Part shown: one piece after another, positions 1-10,724 of the stretch
Layout: each line of letters starts with the position of its first letter
How positions within the stretch are numbered: position 1 is the first letter of the stretch
Assembly: GCA_019022495.1 (NCBI GenBank)
Contig: JAFEKR010000007.1
Span: 1,054,001 to 1,118,000, forward strand
DNA length: 64,000 nt
Direction of reading: 5' to 3'
DNA from: Epichloe hybrida
Lineage: Eukaryota > Ascomycota > Sordariomycetes > Hypocreales > Clavicipitaceae
Notes under the pieces: model-generated
Seen by the model: only the letters and a program-made list of their open reading frames with translations
What the model was told of the DNA's origin: nothing
The model's database searches: none
Made by a program: the position numbers and the translations under genes

Positions 1-487
1 CGTCTATGCTGACTCACACACGCTCATGCCCTGCTCGAGAAGAGGACAAGTAGACAAGCGATGGTGCATAGACATGGACCGATGATGATTATCAGTACTA
101 GTCGGTGGGCAGATGCTCAATCATGCTGCGCTGCCGCCGAAGGAGTATGCGGCGTCGTTGCCGGTCCCGCTGCGCGCCGCTTTTCAGGTCAGGCAGATCA
201 GCTTAGATGGACGAGGATTATTAATTCAAAGTTGTGAGAGAACAGTCAGTGGCAATGGAACGAATCCGTTCTATTTTCCTTTCGTTGCCAAGAAGAACCT
301 GAGGGGAACAGATCAAGTCCCTTCCTGGCGAGTTATACCCTGCCAACACGCATGCCATCCATCCGTCATACGTGTACGTTGTAACATAATGTCATGTATA
401 ATATGTATTAATTCTGCCATCATACTTCCTTCCTTCAGTTAGCTAATCACATTAGGGTCTGCACATAGCCACTCTCCAGACAGCGAC
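1..487. other. Upstream region of the FAD oxidoreductase
   Basis: I see no convincing gene here. It is the window edge plus the presumed 5' flank of the oxidoreductase that starts at 488. The open frames are short and have no recognisable protein features. Confidence 0.5.
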
Positions 488-1417
488 ATGAGACTGCATC
501 ATCCATTGTCGGCATTCCTGGCCTTGGGGCCACTCGGAAGCGGCGCATCAGACAAGACCAATAACAACACTCTTCTGTTCTCCTGGGAAACTCAAAGACT
601 AGAGCATCGTCAAATACCTCCGTCGAAACATGCTCAGCTTTTTGCATTTGACAAACCAGGACCGACATTTCGTCCTGGTCAATGCAAACCTGGCCCTGGA
701 AGCGCCGGCTGGCCAGTCCCGGACGTCTGGGATGCCTTTGACGAGCAGTTGAAAGGGCGCTCGTTCGCACGATACCTATCGCGGCTTCGTGTTACCATGA
801 CTGGGGCGTGTTTGATGCAGAGAAGTGTAAGAACATCTCGAGTCGTTGGACAGATCCTCATCTGCAGTAAGTCTTGTCTTGGGACTTGTGGTGAAACCTG
901 ACCAACTTCACCTATTCCCTCCACACCATGAACAAAGGGGGAAGCATTATGAAAAAGGCGGGAAAAGATACATGAAGACGAAGAATACTGACATCCTTGC
1001 GCGAACAGTGATGGTGATCCCACGTCGGTCATGTGGCCGCTCTGGCAGGGACGCTCATGTCTTCCCACCAGCAACGCAGAAGGCGCGAACTGTACATTGG
1101 GCGCATATCCAGCTTACGCAGTCAATGCCACGACCGTTGCACAGATTCAGCTGGCCGTAAATTTTGCACGCAATCAAGGGCTCCGCCTCGTTGTCAAGAA
1201 CACAGGCCACGATTACCAGGGCCGGTCCTCCGGAGCCGGAGCACTCAGCATCTGGACGCACAATATGCAGGACATCAGCTTCGTTCCGAACTTTGCCTTG
1301 GAAGATTTCGGGGGAAATGTCTTGCATATCGGAGCCGGCGTTGAGACGTTGGCCATTTCGAAAACGGCGGAGCAACACAATTCTTCGGTCGTCGCCGGCA
1401 TGTGTGCAGTGAGTACC

Positions 1418-1440
1418 TTTTTTTTTTTTTTTTTTTTTTT
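1418..1440 (+). repeat. T23 homopolymer in intron 2 of the oxidoreductase
   Basis: The run of 23 T begins nine nucleotides after the GTGAGT donor at 1409. It is therefore donor-proximal and not the acceptor polypyrimidine tract. Confidence 0.95.
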
Positions 1441-1740
1441 CTTCCGTAATCGTAGCAACACAAGCAAAACGAAGTGACAGAATTGGCCCACTTACTTCGT
1501 TGTTGGACAGACTGTCGGCTATGCTGGAGGGTATTTTGCTGGCGGAGGGCACTCACCTCTCTCGGGATTATTTGGAACGGCGGCAGATCATGTCCTGGCC
1601 ATTAATGTCGTCACGGCAGATGGGAGATTCGTTACAGCTACGCCGCGAAGCCATGCGGATCTCTTCTGGGCTTTGAGAGGAGGCGGCGGAAGCACATTTG
1701 GGGTAACAACATCTGGTTCGTACAATCTTCAAAGACTCTT

Positions 1741-1743
<3 letters not shown>

Positions 1744-1774
<31 letters not shown>
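1744..1774 (+). repeat. T31 homopolymer in intron 3 of the oxidoreductase
   Basis: This run of 31 T lies 28 nt after the donor at 1716 and is the longest homopolymer in the window. Confidence 0.95.
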
Positions 1775-3036
1775 CCTCTGGAGTATCCGTCAAATGAAAC
1801 ACTCAACTCCACGATTGTTCTTGAAAACATCATGGTTCTATCTTGGCTATATTCCCCGCTAATGAAAATGCTTTGGTTAGTGGTTACTCGGCTTCTCCCC
1901 AAGGTCCAGGCAACGACCTTGCAAATGTCATTCCAGACGTCGGCCAATGTCAGCGCGAAGACGTTCTGGGAGGGAACTCGAGCATATTTCCAAAACTTGG
2001 ACCGCATGACGCAAGCCGGACTATACGCTTATACAAACCTGAGGCGCGACTCGCCAATGTACGACAATGCTTCCTACAGCCTGGCCGCTGAGCCTTTGGT
2101 GAGAACGTCCCAATTATTCCGAGTTCCATTACACATCCTTCTGTCATAAGCGCAATTTCACTTTGTTTTTTCTTTAGTTCTCTTTCGTTGTACTTGTCAT
2201 GGTAAACAAGCAAGTCCCTGTGCCAAAATTCGCAAGCCTACGTCTTGCGCAGGCGCCCACTCAACAAGACCGGTTGACGTACAATATTCGAGGAATGAGC
2301 TCTAACCCGTACGTTTCCCCAGGTGGCACCAAACATGTCCATTTCGGCGCTTGAAAAGATGATGAAGCCTGTATTTACCCGCCTCAGTGAGCTGGGGATT
2401 CCTTACAGGACGGAAGCCAAACACTTTCCCTCGTATCACGCAGCCTGGGAGGATGCCTGGCCGCCATCGCAAGGCCATGTCGCTTCACCCAACAGCGTCG
2501 ACGGCAGCTGGCTCTTCCCGCGCCAGTCTTTCAGCGACCCTGTAAGCTTCAATGGCTCGTTCCAAGCCATCAAGCGCGTCGTCGACAACGGGTACGACAT
2601 CACAGCCTTTGGCGTGTCACCGCGGAATCCATACCGCATAGACAATGCCGTGAACCCTGCTCTGCGCGCAAGCACCCTCTTTGCAACGACGAGCATTATA
2701 CTCTCTGATGAGCCCTCCCCGGACCAGCTCCGGTCTGCCCAAAACACGCTGATGGCGGATATCCTGGCATCGTGGAGGGCTGCGGCACCCGTAGACAGGT
2801 CGGGAGGTTCGTACGCCAACGAGGGCAATGTCAAGGATCCGGACTGGCAGCGCACTTTTTACGGCAAGCAGTATGAGAAGCTGCTCCAGATCAGGCGTCG
2901 CCGTGATCCTAGCGAATTATTCTACGTTCCTGCGGGAGTGGGCAGCGAGCGTTGGGAGGTCAGGACCGGGACGCAGGGGATACATTCGCAGGATGGGCCG
3001 TTGTGTCGGACCGGTTTAGACTCGTATCTACACTGA

Positions 3037-3847
3037 TACCGGGCTGAATTGTCACCCAACAAGAAGTCACCCCGATGTCACTCTCACTCCCATTCACACC
3101 AGCCCACAATGAACTTGATTTGCTGGTGCCGGGGGGGGGGGGCGGCGCCACCACCGGAACAAAAGCCAACGAGCTGCCATATCAGGAATTGGCTCAGTTG
3201 ATCCCCGTCAGGCCCGTCAGGCCCGTCAGGGGGGCCCTGTAACTGGCACTTATTATCAAGCTCATCTGTGTGTGTCAGCAGGAGTCAGCTTTTTTTTTTT
3301 TTTTTTTTACACAAAGCTGAGTCCTCCGGACGGGTGCATCCACCAGGTGTGTGTCAGCATTTCCGTCAGCCGTCAGCATTTCCGCGGGGCCACATTCATT
3401 CCAGTCTCCTGCTAATAACCCTGTAGCTGGCTCCGTGGGGCAAACGCACCATGGAGAGTTGTAGATGCCGGGTTGTTGGCTGCACTCCTTCTGAAACCCT
3501 CATTGCATACCAACAAATTTAAAGGCGGTTTCGATTTGACTTGCTCATGTCACCACTTATGAGTATGCTGTGGTGTTTATCAACACTTATTATCCAGCAA
3601 CAACTGTAATCCGTACGTAAATTTATTGAGCTGCCATCAATGCCATTCACCAGAATTGGTCATTGTCGCCTTATCAGACAGAAAAAAAAAAGAGCCTAAA
3701 CCGTGCCAACAGCCTCGCTTACAGGGCGAGGACAATGTTCTGCGTTTGTACCTCGATTATATTGGACTGACATAACCTGACCACAGTCTCAGGATATGTT
3801 GGAATTGGTACAATAATAATCTGCCACATCTACAGCATTCACAACAT
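3037..3847. repeat. Convergent intergenic spacer with short tandem repeats
   Basis: This separates the 3' ends of the oxidoreductase and the ABC transporter. It contains a G10 run near 3131, three copies of a 9-bp GTCAGGCCC-type repeat around 3208-3232, a T19 run at 3290-3308 and two copies of GTCAGCATTTCCG around 3353-3385. No gene is seen. Confidence 0.7.
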
Positions 3848-6800
3848 TTACAGAGTTTGCCCACTTTTGTTTGCCACGTACAGTCCATGATAAGCACCCT
3901 TCTTGGCCATCAACTGAGCGTGTGTTCCCGCTTCGACAATTTTGCCGTCACCCATGACGTAAATTTTGTCCGCTTTTACAATTGTACTCAGTCGATGCGC
4001 AATCGTGATTGTTGTCCTACCCTCTTTAGCCAGCTCAAGCGCCTGTTGAATGCTGGCTTCTGATTGCGAATCCAGCGCAGACGTCGCCTCGTCGAGCAAC
4101 AGAACCTTAGGTCGCCGAAGCAGGGCCCGGGCGAGCACCACACGCTGCTTTTGTCCGACACTGAGCTGACTGCCTCTACTGCCAACTTCCGTGTCGTAGC
4201 CATCCCTATCGAACAGAGTTCGTCAGCGATTTGTAGGCAGAGGGTATGATGATATGGTTTTTGTTTGTGACCAAAAGACAAGATAATGGAAATTTGAGTA
4301 CTCACGGAAGGCTGGTAATGAATTCATGAATGTTGGCTGAGCGACACGCATTCTCGATTTCCTCATTAGTGGGTGGTGTTTGGCCCTCTTCGTCCAAACC
4401 AATCGTCAAATTCATCTTGACGGTGCCGTTGAACAGGGTGGGCTCTTGGCTGACCAAACCAATGCATTTTCGATATTCGGACAAGCGGAGCGACGTAACA
4501 GGTTTGGAGTCCACAAGTATCCTCCCACTGGTTGGGTCATAAAACCGCTCAATCAGCGAGACGATGGTGCTCTTGCCAGAACCTGTGGTGCCAACAAAGG
4601 CGACATTGGCGCCTGCTGGAATGTTGAAGCTGACATTGTCCAACGCCAGGTAGTCCGGGCGGGAAGGGTATGAATAGCTAACCGAGTCGAACGTGATATT
4701 GCCGCGCATAGAGGTAATTCCCTCTCCAGACGGAGACGAGGGGTCGATTGCAGATTTCAATGCTAGCAGTCGTTGTAGTGAGGCAGCAGCCTGTTTAGCC
4801 TTTCCGATGTTAGGAGTCCAGGAGAAGACAACGCCAGCCGAGTAGGCACTCAGGAGCATGGTTGACTGGATAGCGATGGCTTGGAACAAAGTGTACTCGC
4901 CGTCAAGGATCAGCCGCCCGCTATACCAAAAGCTCAGCGCCATACAGGCATAGTAGGCTGACTGGGTTAGTGCATACATGAAGGAAGCTTGCAAGTTTGC
5001 GAGTAAAGCTTCCTTCTTAGTCTCGCCGAGTATTTCCTCGAATTCGGCTAATGCGGTCCGCTCCTTGGTTAGCGCCGCGATAGTTTGTATACCATTCAGC
5101 GTCTCGCCAGCAAACTCCGAGGCCTTATTAGCAAATAGTTCGTTCTTCTTCTCGAAGTTGCTAACAAGAGAAACTCCAAAATAACCTCCGCCGATCATCA
5201 AAGGAATAACGGCAAAGCACACGAGTGCCAGTTTCCAACCAAGGACGAGCGCAACGACTACTCCTGATATAAGCGTGGAAATGCAGATAAGAATAACGCC
5301 CAAGGCGCTGCCACTCAGACCAGTTAAGTCGCTTATAGAATTTGATAAGAAGCCAGATAACGCGGCGGCTGAATTTTCTTTCTTATCAAAAAATGAAATA
5401 TCCATGCGAAGGTACTGGCTAAGCGCTAGAGAGCGAACTCGATTAGTAAGGTTCTCAGAACTGAACGAAAAGGCGATTCCCTGAGCCGCGCAACTTATTA
5501 ACATAACGAATGCGAGGGTGAAGAACATCCACGAATAAAAGACAGCATCTGAGCGTATCTTTTCACCTTGATCCAACGGCAGCGAGATGGCTGTAATGGC
5601 TTTACCAAAGAGCACGGCGGAGACGGGCTCTTCTCCTCCCGCAACAATGCAACAGAAAAGTCCAATGATGAGCCAATGCATTTCTCCTTTATTGAGCTTG
5701 AAGATGAAGACAATCATTGAGAAGAGCGAGGATGAAATTGCAGGCTGAGTTCCGGGAGCATCATCCGCAGACGAGACTGCATTTTGCGGAGTCCCATCAT
5801 TTGCGTAATAGTCTTTGGTGACTTCCTCGTTTGAGCTGCGAGCCTCGCTGGCGCTCCTCTCCAGTTGATCTCCGGTTTCTGTGTGATCATCTTGATCCAC
5901 ATTCTGGGCCTGAACCAAATCGTAATAATTAGCTCGGGCAGCGATTAACTGGTCGTGTTTACCACTCTCCACGACCTCTCCTGCATTCAGAACGACGATA
6001 TTGTCTGCGCTTCGGATCGTAGATAGGCGATGCGCGATGACGATGGTGGTCCTCTGATTGTCATCTTGTGTCATGGTGGAAAGTAACCTAGCTTCTGTCT
6101 CGCTGTCTAGTGCGGAAGTTGCCTCGTCTAAAATAAGGATGCGGGGGTTGCCTACGAGGGCTCGTGCGATGGCGATTCGTTGTAACTGACCTCCTGAGAG
6201 TCTTGATCCACGTGTGCCAACAATCGTGTCATATCCTTCTGGCAGTTTGCTAATAAAGTCGCTTGCCTGAGCCATCTCGGCCGCTTTATACACAGCATTC
6301 TTTCGCTCGTCTGCAGAAACAGTCTCCCATCGCGGCCCTGTGAATCCGCATTCTATATTCTTGTATACCGACTTATTAAACATGAACGATTCTTGCTTAA
6401 CGACGGCAATTTGTTGGCGTAGCCAGCGTAGTTGATAGTCGGACAGGTCCCTACCATCCAGAAGAATGCGGCCGGCGAGCGGGTTATAAAAGCGTAGCAA
6501 TAAATTAGAGATAGAGCTCTTGCCTGAACCAGAGTGCCCTACGATCGCCGTAGTTTGTCCCATAGGGAAAGCGATACTAACGTCTTTTAACGTGACAACA
6601 TTAGGCCGGCATGGGTAGATGTGCTTTACATTACGCAGCTCTAAAGTGGAATCAAACTTGTTAGGAGTACAGCCTTTGTCGGATAATGAGTCAATCAAAG
6701 ACTCTCGTTGAATCAGTCGCGAAAGGCGGCGAACGCCAGCTACCGCTGCGGCGAATGCTTCCATGTTTGACCCAACACCTAAAACGCAGAAAGCAGCAGC

Positions 6801-7928
6801 TTTCGTGACCATAGAAATAGCAACGACAGAGGTGAAAGACGTGTCTCCATCCGTAAGTCGTCTAGAGCCCTGCCAGAATGCCAGGGCAACGTTAAAATAG
6901 CCACTCGCCACGCAAATAGCAATAAGGGTTGAATTCAGCGAGGAAAGGACAAAGCCGTCCTTAGCGGCCTTGGTGAGGAAGTTCATGTACTTATTATGCA
7001 CATGCGACTGTATTCCGAGTGACGTTGTGGTCTTGATGGAGCCTAATGCTTCCTCGATAACCGCGGATCCGGCAGATGATGCGTTAATGCTGCGAGTGCT
7101 ATACCAAACCGTTAATTTGCCACCTAAGTAAAGAACAATATAGCCAAGCGCCAGAGACCATATTAATTCAAACATCAGAATCCAGTCAAGGGCAAAGCAG
7201 ACAGCAATAGTGGCAATAAGCGTGCCAAGGGCACTAATTGTCTGCGAGAGCTTAGAGGAGATGGCACTCTGTATAGCCTTTGCGTCGTCAGTGAGATGGG
7301 AGAGGATGTCAGCCGAGCCTGTATCATCGAACAGAGCCATATTCTGCTTTAGCACGGCAGCAAAGTAACGTGTCTTGATTCTGTGCGTAATTCTGGCGCC
7401 GGCAAAGTTAAAGCCAGCGGTCGAGACAAACCAGGTGACCAAGGCAGCGATGAGGATATAAACGTAATAGACGACATACTCGTCCAGCAGAGGCTTTATG
7501 CTGTAGCCCTGAGATTCTGCCTTGGAGAAGGCTAGGATGATTCGCGAACTGATAATCTTTGATGCAGATTAAACGGGTCAGTATTTTCACTTTCCTCTGT
7601 AGCTTCCCTTCGAGAAGGCACATGGAGCATATCAATAGCGTCTTACCGGGGTGACTGGAACCAGAGCACCAGCGATCACCGCGCAAACAGCGCAGACAGC
7701 AACAATGGTCAGGTCAGTCCATGCCGCGTAGCTGTAGATGCCGAGAAAGGATAGCTTCACGTCTTCCACGTGCATGTGCGACGCCAACACGGCCTGCTCG
7801 CTGGCATTTGACTCAGATGCCGGGTCGCCATTTTCAGTCTTTTCCGTAGTTGCAGGCGAGGTTACTGCGGCAGCATCGACACCAGCAGCTGCCGTGGCAG
7901 ACTGGCCTTTCTCCGGGTCGATGGCCAT
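3848..7928 (-). CDS. Full-length ABCB-type multidrug exporter
   Basis: Three exons, 7928-7647, 7556-4306 and 4205-3848, give about 1296 residues, normal for a fungal full transporter of the MDR/pmd1 (leptomycin-resistance) type in the order TMD1-NBD1-TMD2-NBD2. NBD1 shows Walker [11 protein letters not shown]-loop VVKQES, signature [15 protein letters not shown], Walker [14 protein letters not shown] and H-loop IAHRLST. NBD2 shows [19 protein letters not shown], the variant signature [27 protein letters not shown] and IAHRLST. An acidic linker around residues 640-710 joins the halves. It should be a plasma- or vacuolar-membrane ATP-driven exporter of hydrophobic compounds; the substrate cannot be read from the sequence. 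It converges with the FAD oxidoreductase, so export of, or self-protection from, a metabolite is plausible but unproven. The start [10 protein letters not shown] is the first in-frame ATG, and the reading frame is intact. Confidence 0.93.
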
Positions 7929-9090
7929 GATGGCGAATGGTGCTGCCGCCTAGCAGTGAGCCTCGCGAAGCGTGTATTTAGATGAAATGTCTGCCAAAGC
8001 ACGGAAACGGAGGGTATTGGAGATAGAATGCGGTGATGATGAGGAAAAACAAAGCAGATGTGAGGCACAGACAGCAGCACCATCCCATCAGTCAATTGTG
8101 ATATTAAAATGATGGGCAAATCGGGCGGCGCCACGATATAGAACAATGGGCAAGAAGACCTAGGTAGGTAGGTAGGTAATTAACGATGTCGAGTACAAAC
8201 AAGTAAATGTACCAACTCGAACCGTTCTATGTTGAATGGGAACAGATTTTGAAGCGTCTGGCCAATGAAGCGGCGCGGTTCAGGCTCATTGGATTAACCA
8301 AACACTGGAATGCAGAACTCGGCAGGAGGCAACAACTCGGCGAGCCTAATCAGGCATGGTGTGGGGTCTGGCCTGTCTGGCCTGTGTGTTCAACGGCAGG
8401 GGGCCGTGCCGTGGGCCGTGGTCACTCCTCTGTCAGCTGAGTGTACGGGGTGTTGAGTGGGGAAATGGATTAGATAATCGTGGTGGTAACATTTATGGAA
8501 CCGCCCTAGCTAGCTCAAGTAGTAATCAACCATCATCTTACCCCAATCATTTTGGTACTATTACAGGGGATGGACGCGGATGAGATGCCATGGTACAGCC
8601 CGCCACGGCAATACCCGTCTACCAGGCCAGACAGATGCGTACCACACTACCATAAAAGCTGCGCGCGGCTATTACGGGTAGTGCTCGGGGTTATTGATAA
8701 GCGATTGCAAGGTGCAATGCTAGCAGCTACTAGCATTGACAGATCCTTTGATACTATATATAATTCCGCAGGCAACTATGCCCTAAGTATTAGTACCAAA
8801 CTCAAGCTACTTTACGATTGTATTATTTTAATATATATAACAGTATCCTGTATGTCTGAGAACTTAGTCTCTTACTAGCTCAAATCCCTACTACCAAGAC
8901 CTCTTGCAAGTAGATGTAGATTTATGAATCATTGAGGGGTTTTACTATTCACGCAAGCACTATACACAATATCGAGGAAATGGCCTCACGGCCCTAGGGC
9001 TGGAACACTACCCTTTCGTCCTCCATTAGTCCGAATGACTTGACACTCGCATGCTATTAAGCATATATATGCTCATTTATCGCAGCTACT
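7929..9090. other. ABC transporter upstream region passing into a TA-rich island
   Basis: The first few hundred bases are the presumed ABC promoter and include an AGGT tetranucleotide tract at 8159-8178. From about 8500 the DNA becomes TA-rich with strings such as ATATATAATT. Only short, low-quality open frames are present and none resembles a protein I know. Confidence 0.6.
8159..8178. repeat. AGGT tandem tract
   Basis: The tract reads CCTAGGTAGGTAGGTAGGTAA. The same unit recurs at 34651-34664 and, in palindromic form, at 50158-50184. Confidence 0.9.
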
Positions 9091-9335
9091 ATCTCCTTGA
9101 GCGTGCTACAGCTTGTGGGTTTGTGGGGCCCCCACAGCCCCCTTGCCACAAGGTTAGTAACCACGCAAGCACGCGAAAGTGTGGTATAGTAATTTATATA
9201 CATAGAGAAAATTAGTAGTATATTTGTTATTAGCCTATTAATATATAAGCAAATATACCTCTAATTCACTTCTATCTGATTAGATACAGACCCTAGCTAA
9301 GGTGACTCCACAAGCTGTAGCACGCCCAAGGAGAT
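9091..9335. mobile_element. Putative MITE with 28-bp terminal inverted repeats
   Basis: The left arm 9091-9118 (ATCTCCTTGAGCGTGCTACA and on) and the right arm 9308-9335 are reverse complements over 28 bp with one mismatch (27/28). They enclose about 190 bp of TA-rich noncoding sequence with no open frame. Size and structure fit a nonautonomous DNA transposon. I could not identify a clear target-site duplication or superfamily, and only this one copy is in the window. Confidence 0.6.
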
Positions 9336-10724
9336 TAGGGGTGCGCACTCCGTTTTTGGCCATTTGTTAGGGGTGTGATGCACGAGCCAATGCAAACTTT
9401 GCACAGATGCAAAACGGACGTTTCTTGAATGCGCATATCGCGTTAGTCCTAAAACAAAAGAAGTGCCTTTTCACCTAATCCCCCGCTAAATATACTAGCT
9501 CTTTTTAGTAGTAAATATAAGTAGCTTACTACGACGCTTATAATGCTTATAGCCTCTTCTATAGAATTCCTTCTGTTACGTGGCAGAATGCGTACAGTCA
9601 TAGGAGACTAATGTAAGGCCAGATTCAGCACTTTAGAATAGGAATTAACTCATCCTAACATCACACATTACACCTAACAGTAGCTTTCACAAGTGAAATA
9701 ACTACGACTTACGACCTGTCAAATCCGTTAGCCCTTTTGACGGATTTGACCCCTTGTCGTGCAGAGCCAGCATGTAACACTTTCCTTTTTATTATTACAA
9801 GGCCTTATAACACAACGCAACGCAATAGGGCTCTTATAAATACATCTTGCAGGGGCACATTAATATCTATAGGTTCAAGCTACAGGTGGAATTACACGCT
9901 ATGGCTACGGCAGGCAATATAACAGTAAAAATTAATAGACGCAAGCTACACTGAAATTAGGTGTGGGGACTGTCCTTCTAGATCAGGACTAACGCGAAAT
10001 GTGCATTCCAAAAACACAATATGCGAGTTTAGTGACTCATAAAAATTTGTGGAACTTTGTCTAAATTACATAAACACCACATCAATGAAAGGATTAAATA
10101 CTACGTAGTTTACTTATAAAGTTAATAATAAGTTTAAAAAAATAACATAAAGTAGCCATCCTATATATGTTTACATAACTTATACTATGCAAAGCCGGTG
10201 CAAACTTTGTGCTGGCTGGTGAATCAGACCCTTGGCAATGAGCATATACTCCGTATGCTCAACAATTACGATCCCAATGGTATTACCTTGCGAATGAAAT
10301 ATAGCTCATGAATTTAACCCGATTGCACGATGCTGCAGCACATTCGGACTTGCTTGGCTTGACTGACATTAACACCTCGTTCCCGGTACGACTCTATGGC
10401 AGTTCTATGGCGTTGTTGCTTAGCCGCTTCAACAGCGACACCAGTGCTGGGTTTTTGGCCTCGACCAGGGACTCACTCTGATGTGAGAATCCATTGGCAC
10501 ATACTCCATGAGAGACGGCAGATCCTAAACAATGTCGCTGCCTCGCATGCAGTGCGTGGGCTTGATGGTCATCTACAAGTACCCTTCTCCTCCCGTCCAC
10601 ATGATCGCCATTACCTCTACTCAGTAGCTCAGTCAGGTCAAATCCATCACTTCGGGCAGTACACTTTAACATTGATACTCTGACCTATCGGTACAAATTC
10701 AGCTGCACACGAGCATCTACCAAA
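9336..10724. other. TA-rich gene-free island
   Basis: Strongly TA-rich sequence with many TATA, TTAG and CTTA strings and no credible gene. It includes the hairpin at 9718-9750, a near-palindrome around GTGCAAACTTTGTGC near 10198-10212 and a TACTCCGTA motif at 10247-10255. The composition suggests decayed repeat DNA, possibly shaped by RIP (repeat-induced point mutation). Confidence 0.6.
9718..9750. repeat. Perfect 11-bp inverted repeat (hairpin)
   Basis: GTCAAATCCGT at 9718-9728 and ACGGATTTGAC at 9740-9750 are perfect reverse complements with an 11-nt loop. The function is unknown; it may be a small palindromic element or the remnant of a transposon end. Confidence 0.85.

Larger units (their letters stand above)
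488..3036 (+). pseudogene. Berberine-bridge-type FAD-linked oxidoreductase, frameshifted in exon 1
   Basis: Five exons fit the family: 488-866, 1009-1408, 1511-1715, 1881-2098 and 2323-3036, about 638 residues if the frameshift is ignored. The N-terminus looks like a signal peptide (MRLHHPLSAFLALGPL). The FAD_binding_4 (PP-loop) region carries NTGHDYQGRSSGAG, whose His is the usual 8-alpha-histidyl FAD site. GMCATVGYAGGY supplies the Cys expected in bicovalent flavin enzymes. The C-terminal BBE domain ends YANEGNVKDPDWQ...YGKQYEKLLQIR. Members are often secreted and act in secondary metabolism or carbohydrate oxidation; the substrate here is unknown. The 5' frame (WDAFDEQLKGR) and the following family-like frame (RTIPIAASCYHDW) are offset by one base near 757-766, and the second frame is closed upstream by TGA at 739. 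This is either a true 1-bp deletion or a sequence error. Introns 2 and 3 hold T23 and T31 runs. Confidence 0.8.

Noticed and set aside
3208..3232. Tandem GTCAGGCCC units considered as a CRISPR-like array
   Set aside because: Contiguous 9-bp units without spacers in a eukaryotic genome; a simple tandem repeat.
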